A stretch of DNA of 64,000 nt from Methanoregula sp. UBA64 (GTDB lineage Archaea; Halobacteriota; Methanomicrobia; Methanomicrobiales; Methanospirillaceae). Shown piece after piece: positions 50,642 to 59,222 of this stretch; the stretch's first letter is position 1; each line of letters opens with the position of its first letter. The position numbers were made by a program, and so were the translations under genes. The notes below the pieces were generated by a model. The model saw only the letters and a program-made list of their open reading frames with translations. It ran no database searches and was not told where the DNA came from. The DNA lies in the NCBI RefSeq assembly GCF_002502735.1, contig NZ_DAQC01000001.1, positions 117,229-181,228 of the forward strand, given 5' to 3'.

Positions 50642-51440
50642 CGATCATATCCACTTCGATCCGGTAAACGGGCGGGGAGTGGAGGCGGCAAAGGATTTCC
50701 TGCACGCGGGCGGGACGCATATGTTCCTTGTCTCGAAACCGTCGTGGTCCTTCGGGATAGAGCCTGTCTGCGGAAACGATTACCGGAAGGCCTTTGACGA
50801 GACGCTCCGCGTCGCCGAGTCCATCCGCGAGACGGGTCTTGTGGTCTTTCCCATCCTCGGCGTCCACCCGGCCGAGATCACCCGGCTCTCGGAACGGATG
50901 CCCTTATCGGATGCCGCACGGGTGATGAAAGAGGGGCTCGACTGCGCCGCGGAGTACGTGATGGACGGCAGGGCGGTTGCACTCAAGAGCGGGCGGCCCC
51001 ACTACGAGGTTTCTCCGGAGATATTTGCGGCATCAAACGAGGTCCTTGTCCATGCGCTCGAACTTGCCGCCGGGTGCCGGTGCGCCCTCCAGATCCATGC
51101 GGAGAGCGGGCCGTGCGACGATGTGGTGGCGATGGCAGAGTCCGTCGGGATGAACCCGGGCCGGGTCGTCAAACACTACGGGTCACCGGACACCCCGCTC
51201 CACCCGTCGCTCGTTGCCCGGCACGAATCCGTGCCGCTCATGGCAAAGGAGCGCCGGCCGTTTACCATGGAGAGCGATTTCATGGACGAGAATTCCCGGC
51301 CCGGCGCGGTCACGGGCCCGAAGTCCGTTCCCCGGATCACAAAGAAACTTTTCGAGGCCGGCGAGATCACGGACGAGGACTGTTACCGGATCCACGGCGA
51401 TACCGTGGAGAAAGTCTACGGCGTGAAGATCTCGCTGTAA
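50613..51440 (+). CDS. TatD-related metal-dependent hydrolase
   Basis: A 275-residue TIM-barrel hydrolase: DDHIHFDPVNG at the start, PILGVHPAEI, LQIHAESG and VVKHYGSPDTPLHPS supply the usual His/Asp/Glu metal ligands. TatD-type proteins are metal-dependent DNases; this archaeal branch is uncharacterised. It overlaps mptD by 29 bases and is the last gene before a 63-base gap, so co-transcription with rfcS-mcm-mptD is likely. Confidence 0.85.
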   Translation: MRSRLFPITDDHIHFDPVNGRGVEAAKDFLHAGGTHMFLVSKPSWSFGIEPVCGNDYRKAFDETLRVAESIRETGLVVFPILGVHPAEITRLSERMPLSDAARVMKEGLDCAAEYVMDGRAVALKSGRPHYEVSPEIFAASNEVLVHALELAAGCRCALQIHAESGPCDDVVAMAESVGMNPGRVVKHYGSPDTPLHPSLVARHESVPLMAKERRPFTMESDFMDENSRPGAVTGPKSVPRITKKLFEAGEITDEDCYRIHGDTVEKVYGVKISL

Positions 51441-51503
51441 CGGTCCGTTTTTTTCATCCCGCTTCCCATCTTTTATCTGGTGCCCCGCACAAGAGAGTAG
51501 GTA

Positions 51504-51797
51504 ATGTACTTAAAAATCCACCGGTCGCCGGGAGCCGGCGACGTGGTCGCGGTCTGCGACCGCGAACTGCTCAATACCACGATAAAGCACGGGGAGCTCT
51601 CGGTTATGGTATCCGAAGGATTCTACGGCTCAACCCCCGCAGACGAGGCTGCCGTGACAGAAGCCCTGCGGGCCGGGGGCAATATCAACCTCATGGGGGA
51701 GCGTGCCGTTTCCATTGCAATAAAACTGGGGCTTATTACCCGGGCCGACTGCATCATGATCGGCGAGATCCCGCACGCCCAGATCTACTCGTTATGA
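51504..51797 (+). CDS. DUF424 protein
   Basis: A 97-residue protein with the pattern of archaeal DUF424: MYLKIHRSPGAGDVVAVCDR, VMVSEGFYGS and GGNINLMGERAVSIAIKLG. The family is conserved in archaea and often near translation genes; here its stop overlaps the start of the NMD3 homologue by 4 bases, supporting a ribosome or tRNA link. No catalytic residues are evident. Confidence 0.87.
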   Translation: MYLKIHRSPGAGDVVAVCDRELLNTTIKHGELSVMVSEGFYGSTPADEAAVTEALRAGGNINLMGERAVSIAIKLGLITRADCIMIGEIPHAQIYSL

Positions 51798-52837
51798 CAT
51801 CAATTACGGACCGGTTCTGCCCGAAATGCGGCAGGCCATCGGAATCGGACGGGCTCTGCAACAGCTGCCGGGTGGCAGAGACGCCCTGGGCGGTCTGCGA
51901 TGCCCGGATGATAAGCACCCACTGCCCGGGCTGCGGGGCGACAAAGCAGGTAAACACCTGGACGGACACGAATCTTGAAAAAGAGGAGCTCGCTCCCGAT
52001 CTTGCACGAAAGGCCGTGCATTTCCACGACGATGTCAAAAAAAGGGCCATCGGTGTCGAGATCCGGGATATCAGCCCCAACCGCTCCCGGGCCCGGCTGA
52101 CGATCACCGGCACGCTCTACGGCCAGGCCGTGGAAAAGACCTGTCTGGTGGACCTTGTCTGGCACAAGGAGCAGTGCGACCGCTGCAACCGGATCACCGG
52201 CAGCTACTACGAGGGGATCGTGCAGGTCCGGGCAGAGGAACGGACCTTAAGCCCGTTCGAGATGCAGACCGCAGCAGCGATTGCAACCCAGATCGAGGAC
52301 TCGCTCCAGGCCGGCGGCGAGCGCCTCTCGTTTATCTCGGACATGACCGAGAACAAGGACGGCCTCGATATCACGCTCGGCTCCCAGCACATCGGCATTA
52401 TGATCGTGCAGGGGATCACGGCGCAGCTGGGCGGGCGGTACACCACCCACCCGAAACTGGTCGGCGAAAAGAACGGGCGCCAGCTCTTCCGGATCACCTA
52501 TCTTGTCCGGCTCCCGAAATACCGGCGCCACGATGTGGTAAAAGTCCGGCGCGGGTACGTCGAGGTCGAGCAGGTGGACCAGCGGAACGTCCGGGTCTTC
52601 GATCTCTCTGAAGGCAGGAGCCGGGCGATAAAGGAAGAGGAGATCCAAAAGAAGATCGGCAATGCCCGGGACGCGGAAACGGCGCTCGTCGCGTATATCT
52701 CCGGGGGAATGATGGGCATCCTCGACCCGCTGACCGGGGAGACCAAGGAGTGCCAGAACAAGGCCTGGCAGGGAATAAGCGCCGGCGAGAACGTCCGCGT
52801 GCTCCGCGACGGCGACGCGCTCGTGGTCGTTCGATAA
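51794..52837 (+). CDS. NMD3-family ribosome-associated protein
   Basis: A 347-residue protein from ATG 51794, which overlaps the DUF424 stop. The N-terminal zinc knuckles FCPKCGRPS, LCNSCRV, HCPGCGATK and CDRCNRITG match NMD3, followed by its OB/beta domains (GRQLFRITYLVRLPKYRRHD). In eukaryotes NMD3 adapts the 60S subunit for export; archaea have no nucleus, so the homologue probably acts in large-subunit assembly or as an anti-association factor. The tRNA-modification gene follows 19 bases later. Confidence 0.9.
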   Translation: MTSITDRFCPKCGRPSESDGLCNSCRVAETPWAVCDARMISTHCPGCGATKQVNTWTDTNLEKEELAPDLARKAVHFHDDVKKRAIGVEIRDISPNRSRARLTITGTLYGQAVEKTCLVDLVWHKEQCDRCNRITGSYYEGIVQVRAEERTLSPFEMQTAAAIATQIEDSLQAGGERLSFISDMTENKDGLDITLGSQHIGIMIVQGITAQLGGRYTTHPKLVGEKNGRQLFRITYLVRLPKYRRHDVVKVRRGYVEVEQVDQRNVRVFDLSEGRSRAIKEEEIQKKIGNARDAETALVAYISGGMMGILDPLTGETKECQNKAWQGISAGENVRVLRDGDALVVVR

Positions 52838-52856
52838 CTCCCCGGGAGCAAACGGG

Positions 52857-53729
52857 ATGCGGGTCCGTGCCATAAAAAAAGCGGCCCTTTACGCCGTGCG
52901 GGACGAGGAATGGGTGGACCCGGACCGGCGGCCATACGTTAAGGGAGATACCGCGTGGGTGCCCGTGCGCGAGGGTTTTTCTTTCGAACGCGAGATCCCG
53001 GACCGGCACCGGTACGGGGGCCCGGGGTATTTCATGCTCGGCGATGTCGCGGTCGTCCACGGCCCCCGGCCGAATCCCGGTGCGGTAGACGAGATCGTGG
53101 GGTTCCGCCACCCGCGCGGGGTGGTCTGGATCGAGGCGCTCGCGGATGTAACCCGGACCCCTAGGACCGAGATCCTGTGGGGAGAATGCGGGGAGGTCTG
53201 TCACCGCGAGAGCGGGTACACCTATTACCTCGACCCGCAGAAAGTCATGTTCTCGCAGGGGAACCGGGAAGAGAAGATGAGGATGGCCCGGCTCGTATCG
53301 GAAAAAAACGAGCGGGTTGCCGACATGTTTGCCGGTATCGGCTACTTCACGGTCCCGGTGGCAGGAAGCGGCGCCGTTGTCCATGCAATGGAGATCAATC
53401 CTGTTGCGTTCGGGTACCTGAAACGAAATATTGCCGCAAACAACCTTGGGGATCGGGTGGAGGCGTCCTGCGGGGACTGCCGGAACCTCCTTACCGGTGA
53501 ATACGACCGGGTGGTGATGGGACATTTCGATGCCGTGGAGATGCTCCCGTCCGTCTTCTCCCATGTCCGCGCGGGCAGCGTCCTCCATGTCCACAGCATC
53601 GGGGAACAGTCGGCAAAGATCGGGGAAGCCCTGAGAGGCGCAGGTTTTTCTTTTAGCATCCAGGTACATAAGGTTAAGAAATACCGCCCGCACGCATGGC
53701 ATGTCGTGCAGGACGTGACGCTCGCATGA
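52857..53729 (+). CDS. tRNA wybutosine/Trm5-family SAM enzyme (Taw2-like)
   Basis: A 290-residue class I SAM protein: KVMFSQGNREEKMRMARLV, SAM motif I VADMFAGIGYFTVPVAGSG, motif II AMEINPVAFGYLKRNIAANN and CGDCRNLL. This is the Trm5/TYW2 family acting on position 37 of tRNA(Phe). Where Trm5 has an N-x-P-like catalytic motif, this protein reads DRVVMGHFDAVEMLP, which favours Taw2, the 3-amino-3-carboxypropyl transferase of wyosine synthesis. The coaBC start overlaps its stop. Confidence 0.82.
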   Translation: MRVRAIKKAALYAVRDEEWVDPDRRPYVKGDTAWVPVREGFSFEREIPDRHRYGGPGYFMLGDVAVVHGPRPNPGAVDEIVGFRHPRGVVWIEALADVTRTPRTEILWGECGEVCHRESGYTYYLDPQKVMFSQGNREEKMRMARLVSEKNERVADMFAGIGYFTVPVAGSGAVVHAMEINPVAFGYLKRNIAANNLGDRVEASCGDCRNLLTGEYDRVVMGHFDAVEMLPSVFSHVRAGSVLHVHSIGEQSAKIGEALRGAGFSFSIQVHKVKKYRPHAWHVVQDVTLA

Positions 53730-54910
53730 CAGTCCAGACCCTTGCAAAAAAAGAGATCGTGATCGGTGTTACGGGGAGCATCGCGGCGGTGGAGACCGTA
53801 AAACTTGTCCATGCGCTCCGGAGGAAAGGCGCCACGGTCCGGCCGGTCATGAGCGCGGCGGCGCAGGGGATCGTCCACCCCGATGCGCTCACGTACGCGA
53901 GCGGGAACGAGACCATCACCCGGCTCTCGGGCCTCGTGGAGCACGTGACCCTCTGCGGCGACGGGGGGAGCGCCGCGCTCCTTCTTGTTGCCCCCTGCAC
54001 GGCAAACACGATAGGAAAGATAGCCTGCGGGATCGACGATACCCCGGTCACGACCTGCGCGACAACGGCGCTTGGGAGCGGGATTCCGGTGATCGTTGTC
54101 CCGGCCATGCACCACAGCATGTATCGCCACCCGGCGGTTATCAAAAATATCAAAACCCTCAAATCGTGGGGGGTGGAGGTTGCCGAACCCCGGATCGAAG
54201 AGGAGAAGGCAAAGATCGCCACGACCGACGAGATCGTCCTCATGTGCGAGCGGGCGGTCATGGGTAAACCCCTTGCGGGAAAGCGGGTGCTTATTACAAG
54301 CGGCCCCTGCCGGGAACCGGTGGACGATGTGCGGGTGCTTACTACACGGTCGGGCGGGCAGATGGGGCAGGAGATCGCGCTCGAAGCGTACCGGCTCGGT
54401 GCCGATGTTACCATTATCCACAACGGGAAGATCCCCCTCGTGGAAAATATCGGGATCGAGACCGCTGCCGATATGTCCCGGGCGGTAAGCGCGTACCTGA
54501 AGAAAGCGGCCCCTGACGTTTACATCAGCGCGGCGGCCGTTTCTGATTTTGCCCCAAAAAAGATCGCCGGGAAGATCCCGAGCGGGAGACCGGCCACCAT
54601 CGATCTCTCCCCGCTCCCGAAACTCCTCGACAGCGTCCTCAGGCACAAGGAGACCCGGGTGATCGCCTTTAAGATCGGGAGAAAACCCCTCCCCGAGGCA
54701 CAGGCCCTGATCGGCCGCGGGGCATGGATGGTGATGACCAATACGCCCGAGAGCATGGGCACGCCCGACGGCTCCTACCGGATCGTGACCGCGAAAGATA
54801 AGGCCGGAAAACCGGTGGCCGGGACAAAAGAGGAGATCGCGTCCGCACTCTGGCAGGAGCTCCTTGCCGGTTTTGGTACCCCGAAAAAACCACGCAAACA
54901 CAATTCCTAA
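53726..54910 (+). CDS. coaBC: Bifunctional CoaBC (phosphopantothenoylcysteine synthetase/decarboxylase)
   Basis: About 394 residues from ATG 53726 (overlaps the previous stop by four bases). The CoaC part binds FMN (VIGVTGSIAAVETVKLVHAL, LLVAPCTANTIGKIACGIDD, PAMHHSMYRHPAV). The CoaB part has TSGPCREPVDDVRVLTTRSG and a Rossmann site, and KDKAGKPVAGTKEEIA near the end. The enzyme adds cysteine to 4-phosphopantothenate and decarboxylates it to 4-phosphopantetheine. The next two genes supply 4-phosphopantothenate. Confidence 0.95.
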   Translation: MTVQTLAKKEIVIGVTGSIAAVETVKLVHALRRKGATVRPVMSAAAQGIVHPDALTYASGNETITRLSGLVEHVTLCGDGGSAALLLVAPCTANTIGKIACGIDDTPVTTCATTALGSGIPVIVVPAMHHSMYRHPAVIKNIKTLKSWGVEVAEPRIEEEKAKIATTDEIVLMCERAVMGKPLAGKRVLITSGPCREPVDDVRVLTTRSGGQMGQEIALEAYRLGADVTIIHNGKIPLVENIGIETAADMSRAVSAYLKKAAPDVYISAAAVSDFAPKKIAGKIPSGRPATIDLSPLPKLLDSVLRHKETRVIAFKIGRKPLPEAQALIGRGAWMVMTNTPESMGTPDGSYRIVTAKDKAGKPVAGTKEEIASALWQELLAGFGTPKKPRKHNS

Positions 54911-54952
54911 TAGACCCGGAGGGCATACAGTACTAAACAGGTACCTTGTCCG

Positions 54953-55819
54953 ATGATACCGGCATCCGTTACGGCATTCTGCCCCGGCCATATATCGGGT
55001 TATTTCAGGAGAGTGGACGGGAGGGATCCGGCCACCACCGGGAGCATCGGCGCCGGCATTGTCATCAGCGAGGGCGTGACCTCGACCGTCCGTAAGGCCG
55101 GCACTTCCTCGGTCATTGTCCGTATGCAGTCCGCGGACGGGTCAGCGGTCGAGGTTTCTAGGAGTTCCCCGCCGCTCGCCTCCGCACTCGACCGGCTCGG
55201 GGCCACGGTCTCTGTGGAAACACTCTGCCGGCTTCCCATCAGCGCCGGCTTCGGGCTTTCGGCAGCGGCACTGCTCTCCACGCTCACCGCCACCGACCGG
55301 CTGCTCGGTCTCGGGCTTGCCGCTGACGAGATCGCGGAGATCGCCCATGAAACCGAGGTGAAGTTTAAGACCGGTCTTGGTGACGTCGCCGCCTGCCAGG
55401 GCGGCGGCCGGGTGGTCCGGACCGGCCCCGGCATCCACGGCACCATCCGCCGCAGCTTCGATCTTGCCGGGCCGCTCTCTGCGGTCTGTTTCGGGCCGAT
55501 CCATACGCCCGATGTCCTCGGGTCGCCCGCGCAGATGGCGCAGGTGGCAGGAGCGTTTCCGGCGCGGGAGCCGGAGACGGCAGCAGAATTTTTTGCCTGC
55601 TGCCGGGAATTTTCCAAAAAGAGCGGGCTTGAGACGGCATCGGTGAAAGCCGTGCTTGCCGCGTGCGACCAAAAAAAAATCCCGGCAGCCATGACAATGC
55701 TCGGCGACGGTGTCTTTGCGTACGGGGCCGGGGCCGCCGGGGTACTCCGGCCGTTTGGCACGGTGTACGGGATGCAGATGGCAGCGTCCGGGACCCGGAT
55801 TCTTGAGGTGAAAGAATGA
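54953..55819 (+). CDS. Pantoate kinase (archaeal, GHMP family)
   Basis: A 288-residue GHMP kinase with the ATP motif LPISAGFGLSAAALLS near residue 95 and HETEVKFKTGLGDVAACQGG, the second conserved GHMP motif. The opening VTAFCPGHISGYF is typical of pantoate kinase. It phosphorylates pantoate to 4-phosphopantoate in the archaeal CoA route. Its stop overlaps the next gene by 4 bases, and coaBC lies 42 bases upstream, so three successive CoA steps are clustered here. Confidence 0.92.
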   Translation: MIPASVTAFCPGHISGYFRRVDGRDPATTGSIGAGIVISEGVTSTVRKAGTSSVIVRMQSADGSAVEVSRSSPPLASALDRLGATVSVETLCRLPISAGFGLSAAALLSTLTATDRLLGLGLAADEIAEIAHETEVKFKTGLGDVAACQGGGRVVRTGPGIHGTIRRSFDLAGPLSAVCFGPIHTPDVLGSPAQMAQVAGAFPAREPETAAEFFACCREFSKKSGLETASVKAVLAACDQKKIPAAMTMLGDGVFAYGAGAAGVLRPFGTVYGMQMAASGTRILEVKE

Positions 55820-56544
55820 TCCCAAAAGACCACCCCCGCTACCAATCGCTTGTCACCCGCGAGCACCTTGCCGAGTGCGCCCGCGCCGGGATCGTATCCC
55901 TCGAAGGGCTCACCTCCCACGGGCGGGGCGAGGCCTTCGATTACCTCCTCGGGGAAAAGACCAGCGCCAGTGCCCTTCGTGCGGAAAAGACCGCGGCAGC
56001 CCTGCTCCGTCTGGCAAAACACCCGGTGCTTTCCGTGAACGGCAATACCGCGGCGCTTGCAGCACACGAGATTGCCCTTCTCCAGAAGGCGAGCGGGGCG
56101 CTCGTGGAGGTGAACCTCTTCCACCGGACCCCGGAGCGGGTACAGCAGATCGAGGCCGTCCTCCGCAAAGCCGGGGCCGCGGTCTTCTCGGGAGAAGCCG
56201 AGCGCCTGCTCCCGCTCTCCCACGACCGGGCCTTCTGCCGGCGCGAGGGGATGTATGCAGCCGATGTCGTGCTCGTCCCGCTCGAAGACGGCGACCGGTG
56301 CGAAGTCCTTGTCGGGATGGGAAAGAAAGTGATTGCGGTTGACTTGAATCCGCTCTCGCGCACGGCAAAGACCGCGACCCTGACCATCGTGGACGAGGTG
56401 ACCCGGGCCCTTCCCCGGATCGCCGAAGCCTGCACCGCGCTCTCGGACGATGAATGCCGGAGTCTTGTTGCGGGGCTGGACAACCGGGGCTTTTTAGCGG
56501 AGGCAAAAGACGAAATGGCACGGAGGCTGCATGCTCTGGACTGA
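55816..56544 (+). CDS. 4-phosphopantoate-beta-alanine ligase (phosphopantothenate synthetase)
   Basis: A 242-residue protein of the archaeal PPS (former DUF137) family: IPKDHPRYQSLVTREHLAEC, GLTSHGRGEAFDYLLGEKT, SVNGNTAALAAHEI, VEVNLFHRTPERV and VIAVDLNPLSRTAKTA. It joins 4-phosphopantoate and beta-alanine with ATP. It overlaps pantoate kinase upstream (ATGA) and the second RFC subunit downstream (14 bases). Confidence 0.93.
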   Translation: MIPKDHPRYQSLVTREHLAECARAGIVSLEGLTSHGRGEAFDYLLGEKTSASALRAEKTAAALLRLAKHPVLSVNGNTAALAAHEIALLQKASGALVEVNLFHRTPERVQQIEAVLRKAGAAVFSGEAERLLPLSHDRAFCRREGMYAADVVLVPLEDGDRCEVLVGMGKKVIAVDLNPLSRTAKTATLTIVDEVTRALPRIAEACTALSDDECRSLVAGLDNRGFLAEAKDEMARRLHALD

Positions 56545-57529
56545 AAAGCACCGCCCGGCAGTGCTTGCCGAGATAAAGGGCCAGGACCGGATTGTTGCGA
56601 TCCTCTCGTCCTGTGCCTCCGCAAAGACCCTCCCGCACCTGATGCTCACCGGCCCGCACGGCACCGGCAAGAGTGCCGCGATCCGCTGCTTTGCCCGCGA
56701 GCTGTACGGCGAGAACTACGAGACCAACACCACGATCTTCCAGACCTCCGATCTTTTCTCGCAGGGGAAAAAACTGCTCGAAGAGGACGAGCGGTACGCG
56801 CACCTGTACCAGAAAGGCCAGAGCCTCATTGTGAACTTCAAGCACATCCTCAAGTGGTACGCCTCGATCCGCCCGCTCGACGCGGACTTCAAGCTGATGG
56901 TCTTTGAGGACGCGCACGCCCTCACGCGCGATGCACAGCAGGGCCTGCGCCGGATCATGGAGCGGTACAGCGGCACCTGCCGGTTTGTCTTTACCACAAC
57001 AAACCCGAGCGCCATAATCCCGGCCATCTCGTCCCGGTGCCTGCCGCTCTTCTTTGCGCCGATCCCCGCCGATCTCATGATCGGGCACTTGCGGGAGATC
57101 GCAGGGCAGGAACAGGCCGGGACCAGAGTGTCCTGCACGGAAGACGACCTCGAACTGATCGCCGCGGCAGCAAAAGGAGACCTGCGCCGGGCAATCCTGA
57201 TGCTTCAGGTTGCAAGCGAGACCGGCTCGTGCAGCAATCTTGCCGCACTCTCGCAGTCGGAGACCGCGACCGTTGCATCTTCTGCCCTGCGCCTGATCCA
57301 GTCGGGCGATGTCCAAAGCGGCATCCGCCAGCTCGAATCGCTGATGATCGATTACGGGCTTTCGGGCCGCGAGGTGCTCGCCGAGATCCGCGAAGCCGCC
57401 CACCGGGACTACAACCACCCGGCCCTTGCCCGGGCGCTGGCGGCTGCCGACGCACGCCTCGGGCACGCGAACAGCGAGTATATCCAGATCGATGCGTTTG
57501 CCACGGGGATCCGGGAGATCTTCTCATGA
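56531..57529 (+). CDS. Second replication factor C small subunit (diverged)
   Basis: A 332-residue AAA+ protein of the RFC small-subunit family: MLWTEKHRPAVLAEIKGQ, Walker A LTGPHGTGKSAAIR, arginine finger IPAISSRCLPLFF, sensor 2 GDLRRAILMLQ. The Walker B region reads LMVFEDAHAL where the standard subunit has ILFLDEADAL, so the D-E pair is changed to E-D and ATP hydrolysis may be altered. Methanosarcina has a three-subunit RFC with a second small subunit; this is probably the counterpart. It overlaps its neighbours on both sides (14 and 4 bases). Confidence 0.88.
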   Translation: MLWTEKHRPAVLAEIKGQDRIVAILSSCASAKTLPHLMLTGPHGTGKSAAIRCFARELYGENYETNTTIFQTSDLFSQGKKLLEEDERYAHLYQKGQSLIVNFKHILKWYASIRPLDADFKLMVFEDAHALTRDAQQGLRRIMERYSGTCRFVFTTTNPSAIIPAISSRCLPLFFAPIPADLMIGHLREIAGQEQAGTRVSCTEDDLELIAAAAKGDLRRAILMLQVASETGSCSNLAALSQSETATVASSALRLIQSGDVQSGIRQLESLMIDYGLSGREVLAEIREAAHRDYNHPALARALAAADARLGHANSEYIQIDAFATGIREIFS

Positions 57530-58257
57530 GCCAGGTAAAAGTCGAGAAGATCCGGCAGCACTACGATGCAATCGCCGGCATCTACGACACCCATTACGAC
57601 CACCCGCGGGGCCGGTGCTACCACACCCATATCAGCACGCACGTGATGGAAGCCCTCCCCCGGGGCGGCAGGCTCCTCGATATCGGCTGCGGGACCGGCC
57701 TTTTTATCGGGAAATATTTACAGAACGGGGGAAGTGCGGTCGGGATCGATATCAGCCGCAACATGATAAAAAAAGCCCGGATGCGGTGCCCGGGCTCGCC
57801 CTTTACGCTCGGGACCGGGGAGGGCCTGCCGTTCAGGGACGACTCGTTTGACGCGGTCTCAAGCCTTCTCGTCTTTACCTACCTCAGGGATCCTGCCGCC
57901 ATGCTCGACGAGGCGTACCGGGTCCTGAAACCCGGGGGATCGATCTCGATCTGCACGCTCGGGAAAAAACTGCTCACTTCGGGGATCCCGGCCATCTACC
58001 AGATAAGCGAGAAGATCCGGGTCAGCCACGTGGTCATGAAGGATTTCGGGGAACGGTATTACGACGGGGACGAGATGTACCGAATGTTTGTCGAGGCCGG
58101 CTTTTGCAATATCTCGGTGAGCTGGCGCTCGTTTGCCCACATCGACATGATCGACCCGCTCTTCTCCCTTGCGCAACGGATGGAGCCGTTCATCGAGCGC
58201 CGGTTCCCGCAGCTTGCCTACAATATCTGCGTGGATGCGCAAAAACCCGGGAACTGA
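57526..58257 (+). CDS. Class I SAM-dependent methyltransferase (UbiE-like)
   Basis: A 243-residue protein from ATG 57526, overlapping the previous stop. Motif I is RLLDIGCGTGLFIGKY, with an acidic loop in VGIDISRNMIKKA; motif III includes EAYRVLKPGGSISICTL. Methyltransferase_11 fold with an N-terminal helix (VEKIRQHYDAIAGIYDTHYD) typical of small-molecule methyltransferases. Substrate unknown; it ends the operon, and its linkage to RFC and CoA genes may be incidental. Confidence 0.87.
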   Translation: MSQVKVEKIRQHYDAIAGIYDTHYDHPRGRCYHTHISTHVMEALPRGGRLLDIGCGTGLFIGKYLQNGGSAVGIDISRNMIKKARMRCPGSPFTLGTGEGLPFRDDSFDAVSSLLVFTYLRDPAAMLDEAYRVLKPGGSISICTLGKKLLTSGIPAIYQISEKIRVSHVVMKDFGERYYDGDEMYRMFVEAGFCNISVSWRSFAHIDMIDPLFSLAQRMEPFIERRFPQLAYNICVDAQKPGN

Positions 58258-58340
58258 GTCCCGTTCCCCGGCATCTCCTGCGGGGATCCTCCCCAACCTT
58301 TATCAGTCACACGGCAGAATTACATAAGGAGTTTTCACAT

Positions 58341-58688
58341 ATGGGTAAGACAGGTACAACCCTCTGGTCACAGGTCAAGGGCGTTAAGGGGCAGATCCGG
58401 CTCGTCCCGAAAAAAGAAGGCGAGCGCAAGAGCCCGGGACCCAACCAGCGGTTCAAGTCAAGCATCAATTTACGCAAAGTCGACCAGGCAGCAGCTGAGG
58501 AACAGCAGCACGGACGCGGCGGCAGGCGCGGCGGATCTGGCGGACGCGGTGGGCGTGGCGGCAGGCGCGGCGGCGACCGGTCCGGTGGCTCGGGCATGAA
58601 CGAGTCTACGGCAAGCCCGCTCATCCGCCGGCGCATGCGCCGGGCAAAAGTCTCTGCCCTCGGGGCAAAGGCAAAATCCTCGAAATAA
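58341..58688 (+). CDS. Small RGG-box protein (DUF5350-like)
   Basis: A 115-residue basic protein with AAGGAG 9 bases before ATG 58341. The N-terminus MGKTGTTLWSQVKGVKGQIR and ERKSPGPNQRFKSSINLRKV fit what I recall of DUF5350. The middle (about residues 55-82) is an Arg/Gly-rich run with repeated GGR and RGG units, as in RNA-binding RGG boxes. The C-terminus (LIRRRMRRAKVSALGAKAK) is also basic. It likely binds RNA or ribosomes; the strong ribosome site suggests high expression. A hairpin terminator follows at about 58746. Confidence 0.78.
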   Translation: MGKTGTTLWSQVKGVKGQIRLVPKKEGERKSPGPNQRFKSSINLRKVDQAAAEEQQHGRGGRRGGSGGRGGRGGRRGGDRSGGSGMNESTASPLIRRRMRRAKVSALGAKAKSSK

Positions 58689-58745
58689 TTTTACCGTATA
58701 AAAAAAATTAGTGCCTGATCCGTGATCAGTGGATTCATTTCAGGA

Positions 58746-58777
58746 GGGGCATACCCCTGCCCCCCAGGCATTTTTTT
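58746..58777 (+). terminator. Hairpin plus T-tract terminator
   Basis: GGGGCA (58746-58751) and TGCCCC (58758-58763) form a stem with a 6-base loop, followed 7 bases later by seven T (58771-58777). It lies 58 bases after the RGG-protein gene and before the next promoter. Confidence 0.55.
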
Positions 58778-58865
58778 AATAATCTTATCGCGTCCTCCGG
58801 GGGCTGTTTTATAGGAAGCACGCCAAAATCATAATTATCATCTACCCGGGGCGACTATCGTGAGT

Positions 58866-59222
58866 ATGGATCTTCCAACCGCAGTAAAATCCTACCAGTT
58901 CGGCGAACGGGCAAAGTCGGAACTTATCATCGTTTCCCAGCTCTGCCTGGCACTGACCGGTTTTGCCGATACCCAGAAGAGCGGCGGCAAAAAGATGCTC
59001 CTCCTCCTCATGGAACAGGTCAGGGCCGAGATCCTCTTTGCAGCCCACAGCACCGGGGATAAGGAGTTCGAGCGGGCGGCAGCTTCCCTCAACGAGGCGA
59101 TCTCGCTCGTGGAGAGCGAGCAGCCGGAAAAGGCCGCAGAAAAACTTGCCCTGGCCATCAGTGCATCGACTACCCCGGCGCAGCTCGCATGGCAGGAACT
59201 CTCGGACCATGGACTACTCTGA
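58866..59222 (+). CDS. Helical cytoplasmic protein of unknown function
   Basis: About 118 residues from ATG 58866; an in-frame GTG at 58860 is an alternative. It is predicted nearly all helical: SYQFGERAKSELIIVSQLCL, KKMLLLLMEQVRAEILFAAH and EFERAAASLNEAISLVESEQ, resembling a four-helix or TPR-like bundle. No motif for catalysis or membrane insertion. Its 3' end overlaps the nitroreductase gene by 14 bases, so the two are coupled and may act together. Confidence 0.65.
   Translation: MDLPTAVKSYQFGERAKSELIIVSQLCLALTGFADTQKSGGKKMLLLLMEQVRAEILFAAHSTGDKEFERAAASLNEAISLVESEQPEKAAEKLALAISASTTPAQLAWQELSDHGLL

Noticed and set aside
51074..51793. Long in-frame extension upstream of NMD3
   Set aside because: It runs over the TatD and DUF424 genes; the NMD3 zinc domain begins at the ATG at 51794, which overlaps the DUF424 stop in the usual way.
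53342..54991. 549-codon open frame opposite coaBC and the Taw2-like gene
   Set aside because: No recognisable domain; both plus-strand genes have complete family motifs and overlapping starts and stops.
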